A stretch of DNA of 64,000 bases from Caulochytrium protostelioides. Lineage: Eukaryota > Chytridiomycota > Caulochytriomycetes > Caulochytriales > Caulochytriaceae. The notes under the pieces were generated by a model. It ran no database searches and was not told the origin of the DNA. It was given only the letters and a program-made list of their open reading frames with translations. Positions 43,416 through 54,936 of this stretch are shown piece by piece; the first letter of the stretch is position 1; the number at the start of each line of letters is the position of its first letter. Position numbers and translations under genes: made by a program. Where the stretch lies: the NCBI GenBank assembly GCA_003615045.1, contig ML014173.1:32082-96081 (forward strand), given 5' to 3'.

Positions 43416-45434
43416 GGCTGGAAGGGCGACGGTGGTGGAACGTAGAAACGTGGAAAACAACAGAAAAGCTCAGGAAGGCAGAGAAGGCGTGGACAGCAGA
43501 CGGGTTGGCGATAGTCAAGCTTAGTCAACGACGCGTGGCGGAATCTGGCAGGCACGCCGCGCTCATCCTCTCATCCTCGCATCCCCTGCGATCACGGCGG
43601 CTGTCTGGCTCGTCCGACGCGCGCTCTTCATGAAAGCCAACGCGGCACGCCCGAGATGCGCGACATGGCCGTCCGTCCGTCCTGGTCGTCATGTCGACGC
43701 CTCGCGGCATGCTGCCCGCCATCGTCCACCGTCTCGCCCGTCTCGTCTGTGTCCGCAACCGTCGAGCCGCCGCCACGCCCTGACGGGGCCCGCCGGCGTG
43801 CCCGACGATGCGACGCGACGTCGACCGCGACACGACGCCGCCACGACGCGTCCGTCCGTCCGTCCGTCCGTCGGCAGCGTCCGTGCGGTCCCCTCGCTCG
43901 CGGCCAGCCCGCGCTCGGCCCTCCGCGACGTCGTTCGACCCCGCGGCGCCCGTCGCCGTCGCCGTCGCCGCGGTCCCTGCATTCCCCGAGCTCCGGGGAG
44001 GGTGTTGCTGGCCGCGGCTGGACCGGCGCGACCGGCACGAGGCCATCATGACGCGGGGCGGCCGCCCCGGGTTCCCGCGGTCGTGGCTTCGCCATCCGTG
44101 ATGCAAAAGGGAAGCCGCGGCGGGGGACGGCGCGGCCATGGGCGCGGCCATGGGCGCCGCCATGGGCGCCGCCATGGGCGCCGCGGACGTCGGAATTGAC
44201 GTCGATCCACGCACGGGGCTTCCGGGGCCGAGGCGTGGAAGGGGCGCCGAGGCGACCCGCTGGGTCCGGCGGTCGCCGCCGTCGCCATCAACACGGGCGG
44301 CCGGGTCGACCTCCCCCTCCTGGGGATTCGCCCTTCAAAGCACCAGGCTTGACGCTTGAAGCGAAGCCGACCACCCGACGTCCCCGATGAATGACGCGTC
44401 TGAGGAGAAGCCGTCCGGGCCCACGCCGTGCGGGAGATCGGCATGGTGCTGCTGCTCGTTGGATGCATGCGAGGATCGGCGGTCGACGGCGGCGAGCACG
44501 TGACTGCGATCACATGCCGCCGTCAGGGAAGCGCTGAGGCCCGACAGCGGTGAAAGGGGCCAGACTCCGAGCAGCACCATGGGCATCGAGGATCGCCAGG
44601 GCGATGGCTGTGATGCACCCAGGCCGTCCGCAGCATCCTCTCCCCACATCCCCCGATGGCGGCATCCGCAAGCGTCCGGCCATCCAGGCATCCACCCGTG
44701 GAGCGCGTCCATCTCAGCCGGACCAGGGCTGTCAGGCGGCCACGTGGGTCGTCTCATGCAGCCGGCATGCTTGACCGTGGCGTGGGAGGCCTTCGGCGGC
44801 ATCCATCATGCATGTCCCACGAACGCTCGACCCATCGCAGGAGTCATAAAATGCTGAGGAGTGGCAGCGTCGAGAGTTTGGGGTTCACCAACCGGCTCAG
44901 CGTCGTTGCGACGGGCCCAATGACAACGGCGCGGCTGGCTCGACGGGCTGGCGGGCGGGCGGGCGGGTCATGCTTGCCAGCCTACAAGCTCGCCCCCCCA
45001 TTGGATCAAAGCCGACGGCGGGGCCTCCCGGTGTCCGGATTGGTTCGGCACTCAGGGCCCCCTCGTGGAGACCCTGATATGGCCGCATTGGCGAGACGCG
45101 AGCCGCTGCGAGCGGCCACGAGTGCATGACATCGCCGCCACGCGACAGGTTAATGCCTGACATGGGCACAACGACGCATGGATGCCACCACAAACTCCGA
45201 CGTGGACGCACCTTCTCCATCCGTGCAACAACACGGGCAACAACGCGGGCATCGAGCACCGGCCATGCTGCGTGGGCTGCCGATGCCGACGTCCTTGCCT
45301 GCCTGGCGGATCACGGATCGTTGACGAAAACCGCTACTCAGCTTCCTGAGCCCGCTGAGACAGGCAGGACGACCCAGACGTCTGCCGCTGCTGTCCGTCT
45401 GCTGGCAGGGAGCGCGGCGCGCCGACCCCCTCCC
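43416..45434. other. Shared upstream region of VDAC and the POT1-like gene
   Basis: 2.0 kb between divergent starts. It contains a (gtcc)n run at about 43849-43872 and a 12-base tandem repeat. The frame upstream of 45435 is open to an ATG at 45126 but reads as low complexity without OB-fold character, so I place it in the 5' region. No other gene is supported. Confidence 0.45.
44135..44182 (+). repeat. 12-base tandem repeat, four perfect-length copies
   Basis: The unit gccatgggcgcc repeats four times (the first copy ends in g). Each copy contains CCATGG. Confidence 0.9.
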
Positions 45435-48400
45435 ATGGAGGCCACGCCGCCGCCGCCGGCGTATCCAGCCGTCGAGTTCCGCGAGCTGCACCAGTATGAA
45501 GACCCGTACTGCGCCGTCGTGGCGCAGGTCGTGGCGGTCGTCGTGGCGCCGCCGAACGCCGGCATCGTGACCGTGCACCTGACCGACTATACGCGGGCCG
45601 CCGGATCGCGGATCGCGGCGCTGCCGGCGCCGACGCCGACGTGCGACGTGCCGCTCGCGCACCGCGGCATGCTCATGGCGCTCGACTGCCGCGGCCTCGA
45701 CGCCGCGCGCCGCGCCGCCGACCTCCAGCCTGGCGACTTCATCTACGCCGTGCCGTGCGAGGTCGTCGGCGGCCCGTACGATGTTTCGCTGGCCGTCTCG
45801 CTCGACGCCGCCGCTGACGCCGACGTCGACGTCGCCGACGCTCGCTGCTTCAGCGAGCCCGCGCAACGCTTCTGCCGGGTGACCCGCGGCAACTGCGTCA
45901 GCGTGCTGCCGTCCGCCGTGGTGCCCCACTTCTGGGCCCTCGTCGCGCGCTACGAGACCGCCCTGATGATGATGAACCCGTCCACGGAGCGGCCGCGCTA
46001 TGCCCACGGCCGCGCTCCGCCGCCATCGTCCGGCGCCGCGGTCGCGGCTGGCGCGGCGTCTCCGGGCGCTGCGCCCGCCGCCGCCGCTTCGTCCCAGGGC
46101 ACCTCGTTCGCCCTGACGCAGGCGTCCGCGTTCCGGTGGCCGCCGGCGAGCCACACCGAGTATACCAGCCCGTCCGTGCCCCTCCGGCAGCCGTCCGCAG
46201 CCAGCGATGCCCGTCTGTCGTACGTCCCGCCCTCGGGCCCTCACGGGGCCTCGTCGCACGACGGGCCCTGGGCGCCCGCACACGGCGCATGGCGCACGGC
46301 GTCCCGGATCGCGGCAATAGATGACGAAGATCCTTCAGGCACGCCGGTGCCGGCGCCGAGTGTCGTCGCGAAGCATGACGAGGTGACACAAGTGCAGGCA
46401 CCCCCGCCGCGACGCGTCGTCGAGGCCGCGCCGTCCCCGATGACCGCGACCGTCGTGACCGCGCCGCCCGCCCGCCACGCCATCGGCCTCGAGGCGCACG
46501 ACCGGCTGCAGGACGTCGAGCAGGTCTATGAGGGCGGCTACTTTGATCTCGTCGTCGAAGTCCATACACCGCCTAAGGCATACAGTCGCTTCGTGTTCCT
46601 GGGGGTGTTCGACCGCACGCCCGTCCACGACTCCGCACTCCGGTATCCGTACGCGCACGGCCGCGATGCCGAGTGCGTGCTGCGCCTCACGTGCTGGGAC
46701 GACGCGGTCGCCCCGAGCCGCGAGCTCAAAGTCGGCGACATCGTCTACGTTCAGAACGCGATGGCCCACTACGACAGCCGCCACATGTTCGAGCTCATGT
46801 GCCGCGTCAACGAAAGCCACCCGGAGAGCCAGCTCGTCGTGCTGACCAACGACAACTACACGGCGTGCGGGCCGCACGTGGCCGAAAAGTATCTGCGGCT
46901 GCTGGCTCGCCGCGAAGGCCGCGACCCCGAGAGTGTGCCACCGGCCAGCCCTGAGCAAGCGGCCGCGCCGGCGTCACCGCCATCGCCTGCGCCGATCTCG
47001 CCTGTCCTCACGGCGCCCATACCGGCGGAATCCATGCCGGCAGCGCCCTTGATCACAGCGCCTGTTCCGGCGACGCCTATACCGGAGACGCCCATACCGG
47101 CGGCGCCCATATCGGGGACACCCATCATCACGGCGCCCATGCCGCAGACGCCGGCATCCATGGCGCCCGACGGGGACCACGCCACGGACACCTCGGCCAT
47201 CGCACGGTCAGTGGCACCGCTGTCTATGGGGAGCGCGACGATCACGCAGCTCTCGCATGCGCCGCCGCCGCCGTCCTGCTGCCATCTCCTGGGCCGCGTG
47301 ACGGCTGTCGAGCCGGACCTCGCGTCGGACACGGCGGCGCTCACGTTTCTCGACTACTCGCTCGGCCGCAGCGGGGTGGCCACGATCCTCTGCCATGACG
47401 CCGCGGCGCGCGGGTTTACGACGCCGACCGCCGACCACCGCGCCGTCATGCTCATCACGAACGCGCGGGCCGTCGGCGTCCTGCAGTTTGATCTCCCGCC
47501 GCGGGGCGACGATACTGCCGCGCACATCCGCCGCATCCGCAACGTCGACGATATTCCGGACTTCTTGGCGCATCGCGGCATCTCCCTGACGCTTTACAAA
47601 ATGACGCGTAATACAGCCTTACGTGAGAGTGTTCAAGCCACAATTCCTAGCGCCGTCGTCGCTCCGTCGTCCTCGGCACTAGTACCATCACCAGTACCAT
47701 CACCGGCACCGGCACCGGTACCGGCACCGGCATCGACACCGGCGGCCGCAATGACGATGACGGCTCCGCCGTTGACGACGTCCGAGTGGGTAGCCACAGC
47801 CCCCAGCAGCGTGCCGTCCGTGCCGGCGCCCGCGGCGCCCAGCAGCGCGCCGTCGGTGCCGCCATCATCCATCACCGAAGCAAGCCCCACCGACGACGAC
47901 GTTGGCCCGCCAACGAAGCAGTCGATGAAAGGCTGTCGACCCGACGTGGCGAAACCGCTCGTGAAGCCCATCAAGCAGGACACAGCGGTCTCGCAGCTGA
48001 TCTCGCCGACACCGCAGGCCGTTGCCTCCGCGTCCGCGGCCGCGGCTGCTTCGCCAGCTGCCGCAGCGGAATCGCCCATAGCCGCTAAGCCATCTGCTGC
48101 GGTTATCGCGGCCGCGCCGCGGCCGTCCATCGCCGGCCCGCGGCTCACGCGGATCGTCGGGCCGCCGCTGGCTTACACACGCGTGAAGGACGGGCTGATG
48201 ATGGCGCTGGCGCTGGCGCGGAACGGATTCGGGCTCCGGGATGCGATGGGACGACGGCCGGCGGAGCCGCGGTTTGCGTTACTGGTGCGCGTCGTGCAGC
48301 TCGAGCCCGCGGATGTCATGCAGATGGCGCAGCCGCGGGCGCCGCGGACGGCTCGCCGGGGCTGCCGCAGCGACGACGACAGCGATCGTGCGAGCGAGAG

Positions 48401-48959
48401 CGAGCACTCGGGCCTCAGCGCCAGTGACAGCGACGGCCTGCGCGGAACGGGCTGTGCTCCTCTTGCGGCATGTGACGGCCTGAATGGCCCGGAGTCCACG
48501 AAAGGGAGATCCATGACGTCGACGGCGGCATATGCTCCCGCGAAAGAATGGGCGTTTAATTTGGTCGTGCGGGAGCACGATCGCCAGCAGGGCAACGTTA
48601 TTTCGATCGCGGTCCGGGGCCGTGCCGCAGCCCAATTTCTCGGCGGCGTGCCCGCCGACGATTACGGCGCGGAAGAGCCGGATGTGAAGCGCGTCTGCCT
48701 CGACGTCTCCGTCTCGGCCACCAAGGCCGCCGCGTTGGACGAGGCCGCCCGCCCGCAGGACCCGCAACGGACGCCACTGACGCCGTCCATGGTCTCGCAG
48801 CGGCTCAAGCGGCTGCTGATGGGTACGGCCATCTTTGAGTGTGGCGTCGCCGTCGTGCGGTGCAGCGACAGCGGCAGCGGCAGCGGCACGGGCAGTGACG
48901 AGGACGCCGAGCCCATGTTCCGCCTCATCCAGACCGAGCTGGTCCTCGATACCCTCTGA
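45435..48959 (+). CDS. POT1: POT1-like telomere end-binding protein with multiple OB-fold regions
   Basis: POT1 binds single-stranded telomeric DNA and caps chromosome ends. The chosen start gives 1174 aa; an ATG at 45126 could add 103 low-complexity residues. Region 1 (about 1-170) resembles the Telo_bind OB fold: a VAQVVAVVVAPP strand, VTVHLTDYT, then LQPGDFIYAVPCEVVG. Region 2 (about 360-500) has GGYFDLVVEVHTPP, then LRLTCWDD and LKVGDIVYVQNA. Region 3 (about 615-725) has HLLGRVTAVEPD and TAALTFLDYS. Region 4 (about 942-1174) has FALLVRVVQLEPADVM, an acidic insert, WAFNLVVREHD, FECGVAVVRC and MFRLIQTELVLDTL, as in the C-terminal POT1 OB domain. Long Pro/Ala linkers join them, one with a repeated TAPIPxTPI pattern. 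Assignment is by pattern, not alignment; another multi-OB ssDNA-binding protein is possible. Confidence 0.6.
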   Translation: MEATPPPPAYPAVEFRELHQYEDPYCAVVAQVVAVVVAPPNAGIVTVHLTDYTRAAGSRIAALPAPTPTCDVPLAHRGMLMALDCRGLDAARRAADLQPGDFIYAVPCEVVGGPYDVSLAVSLDAAADADVDVADARCFSEPAQRFCRVTRGNCVSVLPSAVVPHFWALVARYETALMMMNPSTERPRYAHGRAPPPSSGAAVAAGAASPGAAPAAAASSQGTSFALTQASAFRWPPASHTEYTSPSVPLRQPSAASDARLSYVPPSGPHGASSHDGPWAPAHGAWRTASRIAAIDDEDPSGTPVPAPSVVAKHDEVTQVQAPPPRRVVEAAPSPMTATVVTAPPARHAIGLEAHDRLQDVEQVYEGGYFDLVVEVHTPPKAYSRFVFLGVFDRTPVHDSALRYPYAHGRDAECVLRLTCWDDAVAPSRELKVGDIVYVQNAMAHYDSRHMFELMCRVNESHPESQLVVLTNDNYTACGPHVAEKYLRLLARREGRDPESVPPASPEQAAAPASPPSPAPISPVLTAPIPAESMPAAPLITAPVPATPIPETPIPAAPISGTPIITAPMPQTPASMAPDGDHATDTSAIARSVAPLSMGSATITQLSHAPPPPSCCHLLGRVTAVEPDLASDTAALTFLDYSLGRSGVATILCHDAAARGFTTPTADHRAVMLITNARAVGVLQFDLPPRGDDTAAHIRRIRNVDDIPDFLAHRGISLTLYKMTRNTALRESVQATIPSAVVAPSSSALVPSPVPSPAPAPVPAPASTPAAAMTMTAPPLTTSEWVATAPSSVPSVPAPAAPSSAPSVPPSSITEASPTDDDVGPPTKQSMKGCRPDVAKPLVKPIKQDTAVSQLISPTPQAVASASAAAAASPAAAAESPIAAKPSAAVIAAAPRPSIAGPRLTRIVGPPLAYTRVKDGLMMALALARNGFGLRDAMGRRPAEPRFALLVRVVQLEPADVMQMAQPRAPRTARRGCRSDDDSDRASESEHSGLSASDSDGLRGTGCAPLAACDGLNGPESTKGRSMTSTAAYAPAKEWAFNLVVREHDRQQGNVISIAVRGRAAAQFLGGVPADDYGAEEPDVKRVCLDVSVSATKAAALDEAARPQDPQRTPLTPSMVSQRLKRLLMGTAIFECGVAVVRCSDSGSGSGTGSDEDAEPMFRLIQTELVLDTL

Positions 48960-49052
48960 CGTGGTGGTGTCGATAGGGTGTCCTCGTAGGAATAACCTGT
49001 GCGCATCTCAGCAGCAAAGGTATGTTTGTTGAATGGATTATCTTTGTTTTCG

Positions 49053-49058
49053 TTTATT
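49053..49058 (-). terminator. AATAAA polyadenylation signal for the importin gene
   Basis: Minus-strand AATAAA about 25 bases past the importin stop, in an AT-rich gap of 123 bases between convergent genes. Another AATAAA overlaps the stop codon itself (49082-49087). Confidence 0.5.
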
Positions 49059-49082
49059 TTTCTTTAGGCGTCGGGCTGACAT

Positions 49083-52000
49083 TTATTGGGCGGCGGCGGC
49101 GGCGCCCGACGCATCCGTCGTGGCGGCGGCGGCGGCCTTGGCGGCCGCCTTGCGGGCCTCCTCGTCGGCGCGCTTCACGATCTCGTTCACGACCGTCGTC
49201 TGCGTGCTGAGCACGTGCTGGACGACGTTGGCAACGTCCGGGCGGGCGCTGAGCTGCGCCGCGGTCTCACGGAAGCGGGAGAAGAGCGGGATACTGTCGT
49301 ACGGGCTCTCGTAGTAGGGGTCCTCCTCGAGCATGTAGTCCTCGTCATCGTCGTCGTCGTCGTCGCCGTAGGTGCCGCCCTCGCCGTTCCAGCTGCGCAT
49401 GCCGCTGCGGGTCAGCGAGTCAAGGTAGGCGTCCTCCTCGTCCTCGACATCTTCGTCATCCGCGCCGTTCAAGTGGGCACCGTTTGCCGCGCCGGTCTCG
49501 TCCTCATCGTCCTCATCGTCATCGTCGTCGCGCTCCATCTCGGCCTCGATCTCCTCACGGTTCTTGATGGCCGCCGGCAGGCCTTCGTAGACCTTCACGA
49601 GCGCTTCCCAGAGACGTGCGTACTCCTGCTGCAGCGTGGCGGGCAGCTGGTCGAGCGGGAGGTGCAGGATCGCGGTCAGCGCGAGAATGCACAGACGGCG
49701 GTCGTGGACACGGCGGAAGCGGTCAAGATGCGCGAACCAGCGGCCCAGGAAGAAGTTGAGCTGCTCGCGCTGCTGGAGGTGGTTGAGCGTCAGCAGCGGG
49801 TTGTAGATCAGCGCGTTGATGACGGTCTCCAGGAACAGAATGTGGATGCTGTTGGACTCTTCGATGCGCGGGCGAATGGCGACAGTGCCGTCCGGGTTGG
49901 GCTCGCCCTCCGTGTCGGCCCGCGGCACGATCTGGTGCAGCACCAGGTCGAGCAGGCGCGGGACCAGCTCGTCAATCGCGCCCGGCATGTACATCATGAA
50001 CGCCTCCATGAGCAGCGCGGCCCCCTGGAACATGGAGGGGAAGGTATCGTCGTAATCGCTGCGCATGATTTGCTCGACAAGGTCGTAGATCTGGAGCATG
50101 GCCTGCTGGTGCTGCTGAGGGTGCTCTGCGGCGGCCTTGCCACCATACTGCACGTAGGACACCAGCGCGGGCGTCATTTCGTCAAAGTAGACCATCTCCT
50201 CGGCGCGGCAAGCGCTGTGGATCAGTGGCAGCAGGCTCCACATGGCAGGGGTGACGTCCTTGAATGTGTAGATGCACGCGTCAATGATCTCGAAGGTCTG
50301 CTCGAACAAGTCCACGAGACGCTTCTGGAGCACGGCCATGATGACCGGGCACAGCACGTTCTGCATCTGCTGCATGATGACGGGGCTGTTGTCGACGGCC
50401 GAGCACAGCGCCAGCATGGTGCTGAGGGTGCCGAGCGCCGCCATCGACTTGCCCTCGGTCTCCTCCTCCTGGTCGTAGGTCAGCGGCTGCGCCGCGTCGT
50501 CGGATAAGTCCAGGTCCGCGACGAGCTGGAAGAAGGACTGCGCCAAGCCCTCGGCGAGCTCCACCGCCGCAGGCGCGAGCTGCTCTGAGTACTGGTTGAC
50601 CAGCATCTCCATGATGTGCGCGATTGTGTCCATCTCGATCTCGTTCTGGATCTGCAGCAGGATGCGCATGATCTGCGGCGCGTGCTGACCAAGCACCTCG
50701 TGGATCTGGGCCGCCGAGCCGGGGACGGTCGCGTCGTCGGCGTCCTCGCGCAAGAAGAAGGGCGTGAGCAGCAGCGCGGCGTTCACGCGGACCGCGAGCT
50801 GCGCGTCCTGCAGGCCGAGCATAGCGTAGTGCAGCAGCGCCTGCCAGGTGCCCGCCTGCGTCCACGCAACCTCGTCGAAGTGCGTGAGGGTCGCCATCGC
50901 GCGTGACCGCATGAACGCGGGCACCTCAGCCGCACACGACGGCAGCACGTACTTGGCAATAAAGGCCTCGAGGTGGAGCACGCTCAGGTTCTGGGGCACG
51001 ATCTCCTCGGCGATCGTGGCCAGCATGTTGAGCGCACCGTCGCGGAATCGCATCAGTGTCGTCTCGTCCGCGACCATTCCCGGCTGCAGCAGGTTGGCGG
51101 GGGGCTGGTTGCTCAGAATGGCTTCGATAAAGCGGAAGATGGGCTGGAAGGTCTGCTTCGGGCGCTTCTCCACGAGCGTCATGAGCAGGATCTGGGCCGC
51201 GTGGGTCGGCGACGACATGTCGCTGGGTGGCGGGTCGATGCGCTTGTGCACGTACTCGACCGGGTCGTTCTCCCAGAGCTCCATGTCCTCGTCCGTGAAG
51301 TACATGAGCGGGAAGACGAAATGCAGGAGGAGCACTTCGAGGTGCGGCTTCATACTCTTCCACAGCAGCGTGAAACGGACACACGATTCCAGAAAGTCGG
51401 CGATGCCCGACATGTGGCGCTGGGACATCCACGTGGTGCGCTGCGCGCAGATCTGCACCTGGTGCAGGTACGCGGTCAGGACGCGCGGGGCAAAGTTCTC
51501 GATGAACGCCTGGCCAAATGCCCCGTAGGTCGAGTCCTTGGGGCGGGCGTAGCGGGTCATGATGAGGTGGAAGCACTTGCTGGCCCACTTCTTGGCCTTC
51601 CACCACGACTGCTTCTCGCGCTCCTCGGGGTCGACGGACGCGTCGACGGGGATCGGCTTGTCGACGAGCTGCAGGAGCAGCGTCGCCCACGGCACGAGCT
51701 GATCGTTCTGCTGGAGCCACGGCGCAAGCTCGATGCGGATGGTCTTCGTGTACGTCTTCACGACCACCTTGACCATCTCGCCGGCCTCCGGGGCGTCGTG
51801 GGCAAGAAACTCGGTCGCCAGCTTGTGCATCACGGGCAGCGCGACCTGCGCCATCTCGTAGAAGGCGACGCGGCGGTCGGCGGCGCTCCACTGGTACACG
51901 CGGCTCAGCTCGTGCATCGCGACAATGCCGGTATGGATCTCATGCGACTGCGACGACTGCAGCTGGGCGAGAATGGTCGGCGCGAACGCGGGCCATGACT

Positions 52001-52598
52001 CGGGGAAATCGTTCTGCACGACCGTGCCCAGCGAGGCGATCAGCTGCACGCGGACCGTCGGCACGTCCGACATGACCACCTGCAGGATGTGGTCCCGCAC
52101 CACGGTGCGGTCCTCCGCCGAGATCGTGCCCTCCTGGTCCAGCGGCAGGTGCCACCCCCGGCTCACGCGGTTCTTGAAGTAAATCGCGGCCGCCTGGCGC
52201 ACTGACCCGGGCGTCTCGGGCGAGGCCACGATCTGCAGCAGCTGCGACAGGAAGCCATTCTGGCCCGAGAGCTGGAGAGCATCCATTGCGGAAAATGAAT
52301 CGATCGAGGTGGATGAATCGCATCAGCCGCAACAGTGCATGCCAGCACGTTGGCATGACATCCATGAAGAGACCAACAAAAGAAGAGAAACGATCAGTAT
52401 CCATCTGTACCTGAACCCCGCGGCACGCGTGCAACGTGCAGCGTTGGGGGGCTCTGCGCAGAGGCATGCATCGTGACGACGCCATGGTCAGCGGGCTGAA
52501 CAAGGTACCTGTTTCAGCTGCTCCTCAGCCGCCTTGCGGGTCTGCTCGACCGGCGAAAGGGTGCTCGTAAAGAGCTGGTACAGCGCCTGGGCGTCCAT
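49083..52598 (-). CDS. Importin-7/8 type karyopherin (Nmd5/Sxm1 family, two exons)
   Basis: A beta-karyopherin that carries cargo such as ribosomal proteins, histones or kinases through the nuclear pore with Ran-GTP. I join exon 1, 52598-52509 (30 codons, MDAQALYQLFTSTLSPVEQT...), to exon 2, 52271-49083, for 1092 aa. The join EEQLKQ-LSGQNGFLSQLLQIV completes HEAT 1. The importin N-terminal domain follows with RQAAAIYFKNRVSRGW. HEAT-like helices fill the middle, for example YARPKDSTYGAFGQAFIENF. The C-terminal ~150 residues have two acidic runs of Asp/Glu around YMLEEDPYYESPYDSIPLF, typical of this subfamily. NMD5 and SXM1 cannot be told apart here, so no symbol is given. Confidence 0.93.
52272..52508 (-). 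other. Intron of the importin gene
   Basis: 237 bases, donor GTACCT (weaker than the GTAAGT/GTAAGA of the other introns), acceptor CTCCAG, phase 0, after codon 30. Confidence 0.82.
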
Positions 52599-53904
52599 CG
52601 CGGTCAGGCGTTCCTCAGTGGCTTGAGTCGAAGCTCGGTCCTTCGCACGCGCTCGTCAGAGGAAGAGTCGAGGGGAAGAGGGCGGACGGCGAAGACGGCG
52701 GTGAGTATGAAGGAGGAGAGAAAAGGGTCTTCACCGCACACGACGCCGGGCTGACGAGTGAGTCACAAGGCGGTCGGGTGGCCTCGGCGGGGCGGAGGCG
52801 GCGAAGCTTGGCACGTGGGAGGGAGAAACGGCACCGAGGCCACGCCCAACGGCGCCCGGCCGCACCCACAGCGAGAGCCAAAGCGACCAAGTATACTCAG
52901 CGACAAGGACGTCGAAGGCGAGGCTCGACGCTCGGGCCCCGGTGGGGTCTCGCCGGGCGGTCTCGGTGGGCTGCCGTCCGCCGTCCGCGGCCGCCATGGG
53001 CGCGTCGGAGCCAGCGGCCGCGCGGTCCACGTCCGGTGGCGACCGCGGGCACGAGCGCGCGAGCAGCCGCGCCGGTCGGGACCGTCCGCGCAGCTGCCGT
53101 CGGCGGCGTCGGCGGCCACCGCAGCCACCGGGTCCGAGTCGAGGCGATGGGACACTCGCGGCCGGACGAAGCGAAAGCGCCCGACCACCAATGGCGCAGC
53201 GAGCCTGGCGGCCTGGCGGCGAGGGCGCGTTACCGGCGGTGGACCGTGTGGGTCTGAGCCACGAGGCGGAGTTTTACGGGGCCGGGGCCGTCGGATGCTC
53301 GGTCGATGCTCCGACGCCCGCGCCTCCATGAGGATGGGTGGCCGGGGCGATCGGGCGATCCTGACGATGGTCTCATGACGATGTGTGGATCCAAATGCGG
53401 CGATCACATCACGATGCATGGAGTCTTTCACCGGGGTTGGCCTGGAAAGCATGCCGTGCTTTCTGGAGGGGTTGGATGAAGCGCCGTCGCCCGCGGAGAC
53501 CAGCGAAAGCCAGCGGCGCCCACATCCTGCAGGGGCATCCGTCCGCCAAGGGCGCCATCGTTTCCTCCGATGACGGCGATGGCGTGCTGGACGGGTCTCT
53601 GCATGAGGGATCATGCCCATGTTCACTGGCCTCCCGGTCGTCCTCGATGGGAGGCGCGTTCCTGGCCGTGGGAAACGCCGAACCATTGGCCGACGCGACG
53701 CCATGTAGATGCGACCCGTCGGACGTGGGCGGCGTACGGGCCATCTTCGTCGCTGATCACGCCGGGATCCATCCGCGGCGATGCGCGTTCATGGGTGATG
53801 GCACGGATGGTGATGGCTGTGCTCGACGCGTCTGCCACGCGTCTGCCACGCGCGAAGGCGGCGACGGCGTCAGCCAAGGGCGCACGCCGCCACGGCTCGT
53901 GGGG

Positions 53905-53942
<38 letters not shown>

Positions 53943-54936
53943 TGCTGCTGCTGCCGGCCTCACGCCCCTCGGCTATGGCGGGCGGCCACGCCGTCGTCCA
54001 GCCGCGCCCACGCCGGCCCGTGCGGCCGACCACGGGGGGCGGCGTGTGTCGCGGCGATCGCGCGTGCCGGTCGCACACATGGACGACCGCCGCCGCCGGC
54101 GCACGCGGGCTGATGCCGGCCGCCGCCGCCGCCGCGGCGCGGGACCGGCGATGGCGACGGCGTCTGTGCGACCGCCGCGGGTGGCGCTGGGCGTGCCGGC
54201 GATCGTGCTGAAGCGGGCATGGCCGGCGGTCGGTGCGCCATGGCGGTGGCGCGTGTTGATCCGTCGACCGGAAGCGAGCCGACGGCCCTGGCGCCGATCA
54301 TCGGGTCGCTCGCCCCGCTGGGCATGCGAGCCGATGAGAATCATACGCCGGAGGGTGGTTGGCACAGGTTGGCCGTTCACGTCCACCATAGGCTGGCCCT
54401 CGACTCCCTTTCTCGAGCCTTTCTGCTGCGGCACGATCGTCCCCGCGGATCGACGCTTCCGTCACCCTATCCATACTCAGTCGCCTGATCCATCGAGGAC
54501 GGCGAGGCCACCCGGGCTGCGGCAACCCACGCGCTCCGAACGGCCGCCACAACCGCGCGATTGCTCCTTGTCCGCGGCGACGGCGGCGGCGGCCGTAGCG
54601 GCAACGGCGACGGCGGCGACGGCGACCACCGCAGCGCCGCCACGTGCCCCCTGGCCCCCGATCGCGGCACGGCGCTCCTGTCCGAACCCCCGCGACCGCC
54701 GGGACGGCCGTCCCCACGCACGGGGTTCCCATTCCGTCGAGGCGCCGATTGGATCACCACGACCACCGCGCCACGGATCCGCTCTGCAGCCGCCCCCCCG
54801 TCCAGGACGACGCCGGCCACTGAGACGGCTGCGGCGACATCAGCGACATCAACGGCACGACGGCGGCCACCGGTCCTTGCCTTCTGCGCTGCACACGCGC
54901 CGCGCCCGACGCCGCCGGTCCCGTCCTGATCCGTCG
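52599..54936. other. Upstream region shared by the importin and phosphatase genes
   Basis: About 2.3 kb. A frame continuous with the phosphatase is open from 53383 (GTG; first ATG 53395), but its first ~515 codons read as Arg/Ala/Pro low complexity unlike a folded protein and may be non-coding. I see no other gene. A GCC/GCT tract is entered separately. Confidence 0.4.
53908..53952 (+). repeat. Trinucleotide tract (GCC)11(GCT)4
   Basis: Eleven gcc followed by four gct units. In the frame of the downstream phosphatase it would encode polyalanine, but that upstream part may be untranslated. Confidence 0.85.
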
